Of a DNA stretch of 44,693 bases, positions 15,812 through 23,985 are shown in pieces. Every line of letters starts with the position of its first letter. The stretch's first letter is position 1. Below the pieces are notes generated by a model, which saw only the letters and a program-made list of their open reading frames with translations, ran no database searches and had not been told where the DNA came from. Origin of the DNA: Herbaspirillum sp. (GTDB lineage: Bacteria > Pseudomonadota > Gammaproteobacteria > Burkholderiales > Burkholderiaceae_D); the NCBI GenBank assembly GCA_028291765.1, contig JAQGNR010000215.1, positions 1 to 44,693 on the forward strand, given 5' to 3'. A program made the translations under genes and the position numbers.

Positions 15812-16603
15812 ATGAAACTCGATCGACATAGTAGTGTGGCGATGTATGTGCAGATCGCCGATGAACTGGCGCGCGATATCGCACAGGGTAAATACCCGCC
15901 GTCGGCGCGTCTGCCTTCCGAAGCAAATCTGGTTGAGAAGTTCGCAGTCAGCCGCGTCACGGTTCGCCTGGCCATCGACCAGTTGTGCCGTCAGGGAATC
16001 GTCACACGCAAGCAAGGCAAGGGGACCTTCGTATCAAGCCAGATCATGCATCATGAGTTGGGGGATCTTGAGGGTTTCTATGACGTCCTGCTCAAGCAAG
16101 GGGTGGTGCCGCAAACGCAATTGCTGGAGTTCGCGCCGACCCTCACACCCAATGAACTCGTCGCCAGCTTCGGGCAGGCCGTCACGCAATTGCATTTTCT
16201 GAAGCGCCTGTATCTGGTCGATAACAAACCCATCGCCATCGCCTATGGATATCTGTGGCTGGACAATGCCGACGTCAGCTGGGAAGAGGCGCAACGCTAT
16301 CCGATCTATGGTTTGATCGACCACTTCACGACCGCGCAAATCGCCCGCGCCGACATCCGCATCCGCGCAGAACAAGCCAAACGCGCAATCGGTCGCGAAC
16401 TCGCCCTGCGCTCGCGTGCCTCGACCATCGTCATGCAACGCACGTCCTATTGCACGCTCGGTCAGGTCCGTGAACACTCGACGTTCTACATTCATCCCGA
16501 GAACTATGAATTCAAACTGAGTGTTTCAGGACCATTGCCGATCAGCGCGTCGCTTTTCAACACCCTACAGTCCACATCGGACCAGCACGCCAGCATCGCA
16601 TAA
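15812..16603 (+). CDS. GntR-family regulator, HutC subfamily (UTRA domain)
   Basis: 263 residues. The N-terminal winged helix (about 8-75) has the GntR signature Y-x-Q-I-A-D-E-L and L-P-S-E-A-N-L-V-E-K-F-A-V-S-R-V-T-V-R-L-A-I. The UTRA effector-binding domain (about 95-240) places it in the HutC group, which usually repress transport and catabolism genes until a small ligand binds. It follows the Mo-hydroxylase operon by 112 bases and has its own promoter. It faces the MFS gene end-to-end, and both genes carry the same direct-repeat operator, so I infer that it controls itself and the transporter. Confidence 0.92.
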   Translation: MKLDRHSSVAMYVQIADELARDIAQGKYPPSARLPSEANLVEKFAVSRVTVRLAIDQLCRQGIVTRKQGKGTFVSSQIMHHELGDLEGFYDVLLKQGVVPQTQLLEFAPTLTPNELVASFGQAVTQLHFLKRLYLVDNKPIAIAYGYLWLDNADVSWEEAQRYPIYGLIDHFTTAQIARADIRIRAEQAKRAIGRELALRSRASTIVMQRTSYCTLGQVREHSTFYIHPENYEFKLSVSGPLPISASLFNTLQSTSDQHASIA

Positions 16604-16646
16604 GGTACGCTGCACGCCGCATGCTGTTGTGCCTGCTTATGCCTGC

Positions 16647-17981
16647 TTATGCCTGCGCGCCCAAAATGCCCAAGGTCTCGATACCCGGTGCGCAATCGTC
16701 ATGATCGATAAACGGCTTGTCCGGACGCATCCAGAATGACAGCACCATGCCGAGCAATAGCAGACCAATCGACAGTACGAATGGCAGCTGCCAGTTCCCC
16801 GTCTTGTCGATGATGAAACCGAAGACCAATGGCGAGGTGATTCCTGCGACGCCGAAACCGATGTTCATGAAGCCGCTTGCCGTTCCTGCATAACGGGGAG
16901 TGATATCCATCGGCACCGCCCACAGTGGCGCAATCACCAACTCCATCGATAAGAACGCCATGCACAGGCAGATCGATACGACCGTCAGATCGGTCAGGAA
17001 CATCACCGGAAGCAGGAAGATGAGCGCGCCGCCCATGCCCAGGATGATGACGTTGCGTCGCGCCTTTTGCAGATCACCCGTCCGTTTGTATACGTGATCG
17101 CTCAACACGCCGCCCACCATGTCGCCGACGATTCCCGCCAGGAACACCCCGGAGGTGAACAAGGCCGAGTCACGCAGGTTGAGGTGATAGTTGTGCATAA
17201 AGAAGGACGGCAACCAGGTCAGGAAAACCCACAGCGTCCAGGCATAGCAAAAGTCGACCAGCGTGACCGGCAGCATTCGGCGCAACAGACGCCTGACCGG
17301 GACCTTGACGCGTTGCTTGCTTATCTGCACTGTGGGCGCCGTGGGCAGCGTCGCGAGCTCTTCAGGCGTCATGCCCGGATGTTTGGCGGGGTCATCGCGG
17401 AAGTACCAGTACCACGCCACGACCCATAGCAGGCTGATGACGCCGGCAATGATGAAGGCGCCGCGCCAGTTCGAGAACGTCATCAGCAGCACCACGATTG
17501 GCGGCGTCAATGCACTCCCGAGGCGCGCGCACGCATGCGTAATGCCTTGCCCCAGTCCGCGCCGTTCGGCAGGCAGCCAGCGGGCCATCGCAGTGGTTGC
17601 GGTAGCAAGCGTCGACGATTCGCCGATCCCCAGCAAAATCCGGCATATGACCAGCGACACAATACCGCCGACAAATCCGGTCAGCAACGATGCACAGGCG
17701 ACGATCAGGCCAAAGCCTGCCAGTATTCGGCGCGGCCCGAATTTGTCGCCAAGCCAGCCACCGAATAACTGCGCGATGGCATAGGGGTAGGCAAATGCGG
17801 AAAACGCAAACCCGAGTTCGGTATTGGAAAGGTGTAAATCGTGGCGGATGGCATCGGCCGCAGTGGCGATATTGACGCGATCGGAATACTGGACGAGATA
17901 CAGCAGGCAGATCAAGAATAATACGCAATCCGACACTTTCGGCTTCCAGCGAAGATGCTTCACTACGGTTCTACTATCCAC
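16647..17981 (-). CDS. MFS transporter, anion:cation symporter (ACS) family
   Basis: 444 residues with about 12 membrane segments and a central loop near 200-225. The ACS hallmark Y-x-D-R-V-N-I-A-T-A-A lies in the first helix, and the MFS loop motif G-W-L-G-D-K-F-G-P-R-R near 75-85. ACS members import organic anions such as hexuronates, galactonate, tartrate or phthalate-type aromatic acids with protons. Control by the adjacent GntR regulator is supported by the shared operator over its start site. It is probably the uptake system for the ligand sensed by that regulator. Confidence 0.9.
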   Translation of the reverse strand: MDSRTVVKHLRWKPKVSDCVLFLICLLYLVQYSDRVNIATAADAIRHDLHLSNTELGFAFSAFAYPYAIAQLFGGWLGDKFGPRRILAGFGLIVACASLLTGFVGGIVSLVICRILLGIGESSTLATATTAMARWLPAERRGLGQGITHACARLGSALTPPIVVLLMTFSNWRGAFIIAGVISLLWVVAWYWYFRDDPAKHPGMTPEELATLPTAPTVQISKQRVKVPVRRLLRRMLPVTLVDFCYAWTLWVFLTWLPSFFMHNYHLNLRDSALFTSGVFLAGIVGDMVGGVLSDHVYKRTGDLQKARRNVIILGMGGALIFLLPVMFLTDLTVVSICLCMAFLSMELVIAPLWAVPMDITPRYAGTASGFMNIGFGVAGITSPLVFGFIIDKTGNWQLPFVLSIGLLLLGMVLSFWMRPDKPFIDHDDCAPGIETLGILGAQA

Positions 17982-18085
17982 TAGCCCCTCCCCTTTTTCG
18001 TCACGCGAAGTGCGTGCGGTTCATTTCATCATCCCAACTGACTTGTGCTTTTTAGTGTGGCTTTTTAGTGTCGCTTTTAGTGTAT

Positions 18086-18135
18086 TAATACGACTTAATA
18101 CATGCTAGAGTATTGCCCGACAGAATGCTTGTCAA
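18086..18135 (-). promoter_or_regulatory. MFS promoter with TAATAC-N4-TAATAC operator
   Basis: Reading on the minus strand, a consensus -35 TTGACA (18135-18130) is followed by a 17-base spacer and -10 TACTCT (18112-18107). TAATAC-GACT-TAATAC (18086-18101) lies over the predicted start. The larger palindrome GTATTAATAC covers 18082-18091. Motif and position relative to the -10 match those at gntR. Confidence 0.7.
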
Positions 18136-18214
18136 TAGAATTGTGAAACAGGGCAATCGCATGAAGCAACCGCCCAATCGATGCCCATAGAGCAGCCTTT
18201 GCACAGGAATAAAA

Positions 18215-19918
18215 ATGAAAATCGTTAATCTTAAAGTCGGTACGCGCTTGGGGATCGGGTTCGCAATCGTTCTTTTTCTTTCAATCGTTTCGACCGCCAT
18301 CGGAATATGGAATATGCGTCAGATTGCTGCATCGACGCAACAAATGATGGAAACGCCCCTGACCAAGGAAAGAATGGTATCGGACTGGTATGCCGTTATT
18401 AACGCCGCGGCCATCCGCACCTCGTTCATTATTAAAAGCTCGGATCAATCATTAGCCACAACGTTTGCAGCAGAAATCGAGGCCGGCGCCAAGAAAGGCG
18501 GCGGCATGCAAAACGCGCTTGAACAGCTCCTGAGCTCGCACGAAGAAGAAGAGATGTACAAGACGATCAAGGTTCTGCGCGAAAAATTCCAGCAATCCAA
18601 AGTCGCGACGATGAAAGTCAAGATGACAGGCACGCCCGAGGAAGCAGCGCGGATTTACGACAATGAATTCGTGCCGAATACAAAAAATTTCCAGGACAAG
18701 GTTATAGAATTCCTTGCATTGCAAAGAAAAAGCATCGATGAAACCGGACGCCAGATTACCCAGTTATATGAGAATAGCTTGAAGCTGATGGTGCTGTTGG
18801 GCGCATTGATTGTTGCATTGGGCGCTGTCTGCGCGTACCTGATCACGCGCTCCATCACCCGTCCGCTGAATGCGGCGATCCAGGTCGCGCAAACCGTTGC
18901 CGGCGGCGACCTGACCAGCCATATCGAAGTAAAAACCAAAGATGAAACCGGCCAGTTGATGCAGACCCTGAAAGACATGAACGACAGCCTGCTGAAGGTC
19001 GTCGGCGAAGTGCGCTCCGGCACCGATACCATCGCCACCGCCTCCAGCCAGATCGCAGCCGGCAATCTCGACCTGTCGTCGCGCACCGAACAACAGGCCA
19101 GTTCGCTGGAGGAAACCGCCGCCTCGATGGAAGAACTGACTTCGACCGTGAAACAGAATGCCGACAACGCGCGGCAAGCCAATCAACTGGCTAGCTCCGC
19201 ATCCGCAGTGGCGATCAAGGGCGGCGTGGTCGTGTCCCAGGTGGTCGACACCATGGATTCGATCAATGCCTCATCGAGAAAGATTGTCGACATCATCGGC
19301 GTCATCGACGGCATCGCATTCCAGACCAATATTCTGGCGTTGAACGCCGCAGTGGAAGCCGCACGGGCCGGTGAACAAGGGCGCGGCTTTGCCGTGGTTG
19401 CTTCCGAAGTGCGCAGCCTGGCGCAGCGCTCGGCCGCTGCGGCCAAGGAAATCAAGGAGTTGATCGGCGATTCGGTCGACAAAGTAGATATCGGCACTAA
19501 ACTGGTTACCCAGGCCGGTTCGACCATGCAGGAAATCGTGGACAGCATCAAACGCGTGACAGACGTCATGAACGAAATCACCGCCGCCAGCCAGGAACAG
19601 AGCACCGGCATCGAACAAGTGAACCAGGCCATCGCCCAAATGGATGAGGTCACGCAACAAAACGCAGCGCTGGTGGAGCAAGCCGCCGCTGCTGCTGCAT
19701 CCCTGCAGGATCAGGCGGTCAATCTGGTGCAAGTGGTCAGCGTGTTCAAGATCGATGAAACATATGCGCTTGCCGGCGCGCCGTCGAAGGCGGCAAACTA
19801 TCCGGCGCGGGTTGCGGTGCCCCCAAGGCGTGCGGAAGTGCATGTGAACCCGCCCAAGCGCGTGACGAACGGATCTGCAGCGGCGACGGCGGCCGGCGGC
19901 GACTGGAAAGAGTTCTGA
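18215..19918 (+). CDS. Methyl-accepting chemotaxis protein
   Basis: 567 residues. An N-terminal membrane helix (about 13-33), a periplasmic four-helix-bundle ligand domain (about 35-188), a second helix (about 190-212), a HAMP linker (about 213-265) and a long coiled-coil signalling domain. The kinase-contact hairpin tip reads [21 protein letters not shown]. The C-terminus is flexible and ends in D-W-K-E-F, a tether resembling the pentapeptide that recruits CheR/CheB. The ATG has AGGAA upstream. It sits beside catabolic genes, so it may sense a related compound; this is inference, as no cheA or cheW is present here. Confidence 0.95.
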   Translation: MKIVNLKVGTRLGIGFAIVLFLSIVSTAIGIWNMRQIAASTQQMMETPLTKERMVSDWYAVINAAAIRTSFIIKSSDQSLATTFAAEIEAGAKKGGGMQNALEQLLSSHEEEEMYKTIKVLREKFQQSKVATMKVKMTGTPEEAARIYDNEFVPNTKNFQDKVIEFLALQRKSIDETGRQITQLYENSLKLMVLLGALIVALGAVCAYLITRSITRPLNAAIQVAQTVAGGDLTSHIEVKTKDETGQLMQTLKDMNDSLLKVVGEVRSGTDTIATASSQIAAGNLDLSSRTEQQASSLEETAASMEELTSTVKQNADNARQANQLASSASAVAIKGGVVVSQVVDTMDSINASSRKIVDIIGVIDGIAFQTNILALNAAVEAARAGEQGRGFAVVASEVRSLAQRSAAAAKEIKELIGDSVDKVDIGTKLVTQAGSTMQEIVDSIKRVTDVMNEITAASQEQSTGIEQVNQAIAQMDEVTQQNAALVEQAAAAAASLQDQAVNLVQVVSVFKIDETYALAGAPSKAANYPARVAVPPRRAEVHVNPPKRVTNGSAAATAAGGDWKEF

Positions 19919-19929
19919 TAAAAATTACT

Positions 19930-19970
19930 CGCGCCCCTTACCCTCGCCCACACTGAAGGCAAGGGGCGCG
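19930..19970 (+). terminator. Hairpin between convergent mcp and formyltransferase genes
   Basis: CGCGCCCCTT (19930-19939) pairs with AAGGGGCGCG (19961-19970), a 10-base perfect stem with a 21-base loop. No U-run follows, but the position between convergent genes supports a terminator role. Confidence 0.5.
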
Positions 19971-20009
19971 AAGCCACTGAAGAACCCAATTATTTATACG
20001 ATCCCGCAT

Positions 20010-21173
20010 TCAAAGCAAAATATCCGGCGTCTGCCGCTCTCCCAAAGCGATATCGACCATCATCTCTCTGGCCAAGGTACTCAGTTCCTGGCGCAACGCC
20101 TCGATGGACAAGGCCGCCGGTATCAGCAAGTGCGCGCCGATCTTGAAAGTCTGCTTGCCGGAGACGCCGCTGCGGACGATCTCGGAGTGAATGCTCTCGA
20201 TGCTGATGCCGCGCTGCGCCAATATTTTCGTCAGATTGCTGACGATCCCGACCCGATCGTCGCCCACCAGTTCAAGCTCGACATTGCGTAGCGAGGCCGG
20301 CACGGTAGCGCCATCGCTTCTGGCGATGACCACCTGCAAGCCGCTCGACGCCAATTGGCGCAGCGCAGCCTCCAGCGCATCCACGTTCTGGCGCGGCACC
20401 TCGAAGTGAACCGTGCCGGCAAATTCGCTGGCAAGCCTGGTCATGCGGCTGGCCGCCCAGTTGGCGCCGAAGCGCTGCGCCTTATCGGCCAGCAAGCTGA
20501 CGATACCGTGACGATCCGCGCCCACGATGGAGACCACCAGCGATGTGGTCGTCGGGCAAATCTCCTCGGTCAACATGACCGATTTGCGAATCATCGGGGC
20601 TTTGGTGGCGAAGCGCGGATCTTGCGTATGGGAGGGCAGGCAACCGTGCAAGCGAGCGTGATGGAGCACCTTGCTCAACAGCGACAGCCCCATCGGCGCC
20701 AGCGCCCGCTCCCACAATTCCCGCGCCGTCTCGCCCTGCGCGACGAAGCACCAATCCTGAGCGGCGATAGCGCCCGCATCCCAGCCGTCGGCCAAGTGAT
20801 AGACCGAGCCGCCGGCTATCGGATCGCCTTCAAGAATGGTCCATTCGACCGCCGCGATGCCGCGATGCCGGGGCAACAGCGACGGATGATAGCCGACCCC
20901 GCCCAGCCGCGAACGCGCCAGCGCCTCGTCGCTGACCCGCGCATGCGTGTGCGCGGCGATGATCAGATCGGTGCCCTCGGCAATCGACTCCCCCGGCACC
21001 AGCCTTGGGTTCTCGAGCACATGCACCTCCAAGCCGGCCGCGCGCCCGGCCAGCGCCAGCCGATCATCCTCTGCGGGAGCGACCACACTGGTGAACTCAA
21101 TTCCTTCTTCCTTGCGTAGCGCCTCGAACACGGACGCGCCGAAAAAACGGGATCCAACCATTGCACATTTCAT
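20010..21173 (-). CDS. Formyltransferase-fold protein fused to two ACT domains
   Basis: 387 residues. Residues 1-180 resemble the catalytic domain of Met-tRNA and GAR formyltransferases, with the loop Y-H-P-S-L-L-P-R-H-R-G (His96) and the family Asp132 in W-D-A-G-A-I. The Asn that usually sits two residues before the His is Gly here (V-G-Y-H). Two ACT-like domains (about 205-285 and 300-375; S-I-V-G-A-D-R-H-G-I-V and V-G-D-D-R-V-G-I-V) resemble the GcvR/PurU type. ACT domains bind amino acids, so the enzyme may be allosteric. PurU carries ACT before the hydrolase domain; here the order is reversed. Reaction unknown: formyl transfer or 10-formyl-folate hydrolysis are candidates. AAGGA precedes the start. 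Confidence 0.82.
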   Translation of the reverse strand: MKCAMVGSRFFGASVFEALRKEEGIEFTSVVAPAEDDRLALAGRAAGLEVHVLENPRLVPGESIAEGTDLIIAAHTHARVSDEALARSRLGGVGYHPSLLPRHRGIAAVEWTILEGDPIAGGSVYHLADGWDAGAIAAQDWCFVAQGETARELWERALAPMGLSLLSKVLHHARLHGCLPSHTQDPRFATKAPMIRKSVMLTEEICPTTTSLVVSIVGADRHGIVSLLADKAQRFGANWAASRMTRLASEFAGTVHFEVPRQNVDALEAALRQLASSGLQVVIARSDGATVPASLRNVELELVGDDRVGIVSNLTKILAQRGISIESIHSEIVRSGVSGKQTFKIGAHLLIPAALSIEALRQELSTLAREMMVDIALGERQTPDILL

Positions 21174-21201
21174 TTACAGTTTCCTTCATCCATGTATGAA
21201 C

Positions 21202-21263
21202 AGCGGGGGTGCGTTGCCCTTGATTTACGACGCAGGATCGCCCTGCGCTGCCCCCGCTTTTTT
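21202..21263. other. Structured element in the formyltransferase leader
   Basis: AGCGGGGG (21202-21209) pairs with CCCCCGCT (21251-21258), enclosing an inner stem CGCAGG/CCTGCG near 21231-21246. On the plus strand a T-run follows (terminator-like); on the minus strand it lies in the 5' leader of the formyltransferase, about 30 bases before its start. It may be an attenuator or a leader RNA. I cannot match it to a named riboswitch. Confidence 0.4.
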
Positions 21264-21380
21264 GAAATTTTTATTGCGATGCGCTGAACAATACCAGAAA
21301 AAACTCAGAATGCGTTCTAGCCATACCTAGCTTGGCCGATACAGCTTTTCGTTCGATGTTAAGCTATTTCGCTACGCCGC

Positions 21381-21386
21381 TATAAT
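21381..21386 (+). promoter_or_regulatory. -10 element for the ABC exporter operon
   Basis: A consensus TATAAT lies 28 bases before the GTG start. The -35 region is weak (TTAAGC at 21359-21364 with a 16-base spacer). Confidence 0.4.
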
Positions 21387-21413
21387 GACGGCCTGAAACC
21401 AGAAAGAAAACCC

Positions 21414-22334
21414 GTGCAATCGATCATTTCCGTCAAAGACCTTACCAAGACCTACACCTCGGGCTTCAATGCGCTCAAGAACATCAATCTGGATATCCGG
21501 CGCGGCGAAATTTTTGCGCTGCTGGGGCCGAACGGCGCCGGCAAGACAACCCTGATCAACATCATTTGCGGGGTCGTCAATCCCAGCGACGGCACGGTGC
21601 TGGCCGATGGCCATGATGTGGTGGCGGATTATCGCGCGGCGCGATCGCTGATCGGCCTGGTGCCGCAGGAATTGTCTACCGATGCATTCGAAAGCGTGTG
21701 GGCCACGGTCAGTTTCAGCCGCGGCCTGTTCGGCAAGGCCGCCAATCCGGCCTATATCGAAAAGATACTCAAAGAGCTTTCGCTATGGGACAAAAAGGAC
21801 GCCAAAATCAGGACCTTATCGGGCGGCATGAAGCGCCGGGTCATGATCGCCAAGGCCCTTTCGCACGAACCGCAGATACTATTTCTTGACGAACCCACCG
21901 CCGGCGTCGATGTAGAACTGCGCCGCGACATGTGGAACATGGTGCGCGGCCTGCGTGAAAGCGGCGTCACCATCATTCTCACCACCCACTACATCGAAGA
22001 AGCCGAGGAAATGGCGGACCGTATCGGCGTGATCAGAAAAGGCGAAATCATTCTGGTCGAAGACAAGGCGGTTCTGATGGAAAAGCTGGGCAAGAAACAA
22101 TTGAAACTGCATTTACAGCATCCGCTTGCCAGCATTCCCGCCGGCCTCGGCGGCACCCAGCTCGAACTCAATGCAGACGGCGATATGCTGATCTATACCT
22201 TCGATGCGCAAAGCCAGGAAACCGGCATCGCAGGCCTGTTGCGGCAACTGAGCGAACACGGTATCGACTTCAAGGACCTGCAGTCCAGTCAAAGCTCGCT
22301 TGAAGAAATCTTCGTCAGCCTGGTGAAAGCATAA
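21414..22334 (+). CDS. ABC-2 type exporter ATPase (YadG-like)
   Basis: 306 residues from a GTG start. Walker [11 protein letters not shown] (about 38-47), signature L-S-G-G-M-K-R-R-V near 137, Walker [13 protein letters not shown] near 156 and the switch His in T-T-H-Y. A C-terminal extension of about 80 residues is usual in this group. The permease gene follows after 2 bases, so the pair forms one exporter. YadGH-like systems are widespread and their substrates are mostly unassigned; there is nothing here to define one. Confidence 0.93.
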   Translation: MQSIISVKDLTKTYTSGFNALKNINLDIRRGEIFALLGPNGAGKTTLINIICGVVNPSDGTVLADGHDVVADYRAARSLIGLVPQELSTDAFESVWATVSFSRGLFGKAANPAYIEKILKELSLWDKKDAKIRTLSGGMKRRVMIAKALSHEPQILFLDEPTAGVDVELRRDMWNMVRGLRESGVTIILTTHYIEEAEEMADRIGVIRKGEIILVEDKAVLMEKLGKKQLKLHLQHPLASIPAGLGGTQLELNADGDMLIYTFDAQSQETGIAGLLRQLSEHGIDFKDLQSSQSSLEEIFVSLVKA

Positions 22335-22336
22335 TC

Positions 22337-23098
22337 ATGAACATCCATTCCATACGCGCGATCTATCTGTTCGAAATGGCGCGCACCCGGCGCACCCTGA
22401 TGCAGAGCATTGCCTCGCCGGTTATTTCGACGGCACTGTACTTTGTGGTATTCGGCTCGGCCATTGGCTCGCACATGGTCAACATCGACGGCGTGAGCTA
22501 CGGCGCCTTTATCATTCCCGGCCTGATCGTCATGTCGCTAATGACCCAGAGCACCGCCAATGCCTCTTTCGGCATCTACATGCCGAAGTTTTCCGGCACC
22601 ATTTACGAACTGCTCTCGGCACCTATTTCCAGCCTTGAAATCGTGACCGGCTATGTCGGCGCCGCGGCCACCAAATCGGTCATCCTGGGCGCACTGATTT
22701 TGGCGACTGCCCGGCTATTTATTTCGTTCGACATCGCACATCCGCTCTGGATGATCGCGTTCCTGATCCTGATTGCGGTCTCCTTCAGCCTGTTCGGTTT
22801 CATTATTGGCGTCTGGGCCGACGGCTTTGAAAAACTGCAGATCATCCCGTTGATGATCGTCACGCCGCTGTCTTTCCTTGGCGGCAGCTTTTACTCGATC
22901 GGCATGCTGCCGTCGTTCTGGCAAAAGGTTGCGCTGTTCAATCCGGTGGTGTATTTAATCAGCGGTTTTCGCTGGAGTTTTTATGGCGTCTCCGACGTCA
23001 GCGTATCGATCAGCGCCGGCATGACCTTGGCTTTTATGGCCTTGTGCTGCGGCGTGATCTGGTGGATTTTTAAGACTGGGTATCAGTTGAAAAACTGA
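22337..23098 (+). CDS. ABC-2 type exporter permease (YadH-like)
   Basis: 253 residues with six predicted membrane segments and the ABC-2 permease pattern (P-G-L-I-V-M-S-L near 55, [16 protein letters not shown] near 77-92, [10 protein letters not shown] near 175). It starts 2 bases after the ATPase stop, so the two are cotranscribed. A 43-base-arm inverted repeat just downstream (23127-23270) probably ends the transcript. Confidence 0.92.
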   Translation: MNIHSIRAIYLFEMARTRRTLMQSIASPVISTALYFVVFGSAIGSHMVNIDGVSYGAFIIPGLIVMSLMTQSTANASFGIYMPKFSGTIYELLSAPISSLEIVTGYVGAAATKSVILGALILATARLFISFDIAHPLWMIAFLILIAVSFSLFGFIIGVWADGFEKLQIIPLMIVTPLSFLGGSFYSIGMLPSFWQKVALFNPVVYLISGFRWSFYGVSDVSVSISAGMTLAFMALCCGVIWWIFKTGYQLKN

Positions 23099-23126
23099 GT
23101 TGGAGAATTGAAGCGTGGGCGGGGTA

Positions 23127-23270
23127 GGTGATCCTTCGATACGGGCTTTGCCCTACTCAGGACGAACGGTTTTCTTTTAAATTTTCACAAAAACCCGTTG
23201 CGGTTTTCTTTAAAAACTCACCAAAACCCGTTCGTCCTGAGTAGGGCAAAGCCCGTATCGAAGGATCACC
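23127..23270. repeat. Palindromic intergenic repeat, element 1 (43-base perfect arms)
   Basis: 23127-23169 is the exact reverse complement of 23228-23270. The arms read from GGTGATCCTTCGATACGGGC to ACTCAGGACGAACGG and its complement, separated by 58 bases that contain a smaller inverted repeat (AAAACC...GGTTTT). It lies between convergent genes and can act as a bidirectional terminator. The same core (GATCCTTCGATACG plus ACTCAGGACGAACGG) builds element 2 at 32356-32574, and a diverged relative is at 44485-44693. Confidence 0.9.
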
Positions 23271-23299
23271 TCAACAGATAAAACTTAAAGGATTCCCGC

Positions 23300-23953
23300 T
23301 CACCCCCGCACCCAATAAACAATCTCCTCCAACGCCCCCAACCCCCGCTCCGCAAATTTCGGCTCCTCCGCCAATATATCCCGCCGATCAACAATCGTAG
23401 CCTCGCCAAGCCCGGCATACAAAGCCTGCACCTCGCCATCAGGCACCGAGAACGGCGGCCCGCTCATCTGCTCCTGCGCATAAGCCAGCGTGATCAGAAT
23501 CCCTTGATACCGGCCCGCAAGCTGCCCATACACATGCCGCACATATTGCGCACGCATTTCCGGCGGCAGCGCAATCAGCGCGGCGCGATCGTAAATCCCC
23601 GTGCAACCTGACAGCGTAGCTGCATCCAGCTTAAAGATATCGCCGCAAATAATCTCGATATTACCGGCGCAATAATGGCTGCCAAGCGCCGACGCATGGA
23701 TCTCCGGCTGCAAACCGTTTTCAGCAAAAAACTGCTCAACGCCTACCTGCGATAACTCGACGCCCAGCACGCGAAAGCCCTGCTCCGCCAGCCAGATCAT
23801 ATCCAGCGATTTACCGCAAAGCGGCACCAGTACCCGGCTGCCGGACGGCAGCGCAAGGCCCGGCCAGTATTGTTGCAGCTGTGGCATGACATCAGGTCGA
23901 TGAAAAAATGTGCGCCCGTCGCGCCACCGCGCCAGCCAGAAATCTGCATCCAT
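23300..23953 (-). CDS. tpm: Thiopurine S-methyltransferase
   Basis: 217 residues if started at the second ATG (23953), about 6 bases after AAAGG; the family typically opens M-x-x-x-F-W-x-x-R-W and here reads [10 protein letters not shown]. The SAM-binding core includes [12 protein letters not shown] near 43 and V-L-G-V-E-L-S near 62, followed by [11 protein letters not shown] near 125, all typical of bacterial TPMT. It methylates thiol or, in some bacteria, selenium or tellurium compounds. It lies 33 bases after the efflux operon on the same strand and could be read with it. Confidence 0.92.
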   Translation of the reverse strand: MDADFWLARWRDGRTFFHRPDVMPQLQQYWPGLALPSGSRVLVPLCGKSLDMIWLAEQGFRVLGVELSQVGVEQFFAENGLQPEIHASALGSHYCAGNIEIICGDIFKLDAATLSGCTGIYDRAALIALPPEMRAQYVRHVYGQLAGRYQGILITLAYAQEQMSGPPFSVPDGEVQALYAGLGEATIVDRRDILAEEPKFAERGLGALEEIVYWVRG

Positions 23954-23985
23954 CATTTACCTTTTTATTTATGTTGATTCAACGG

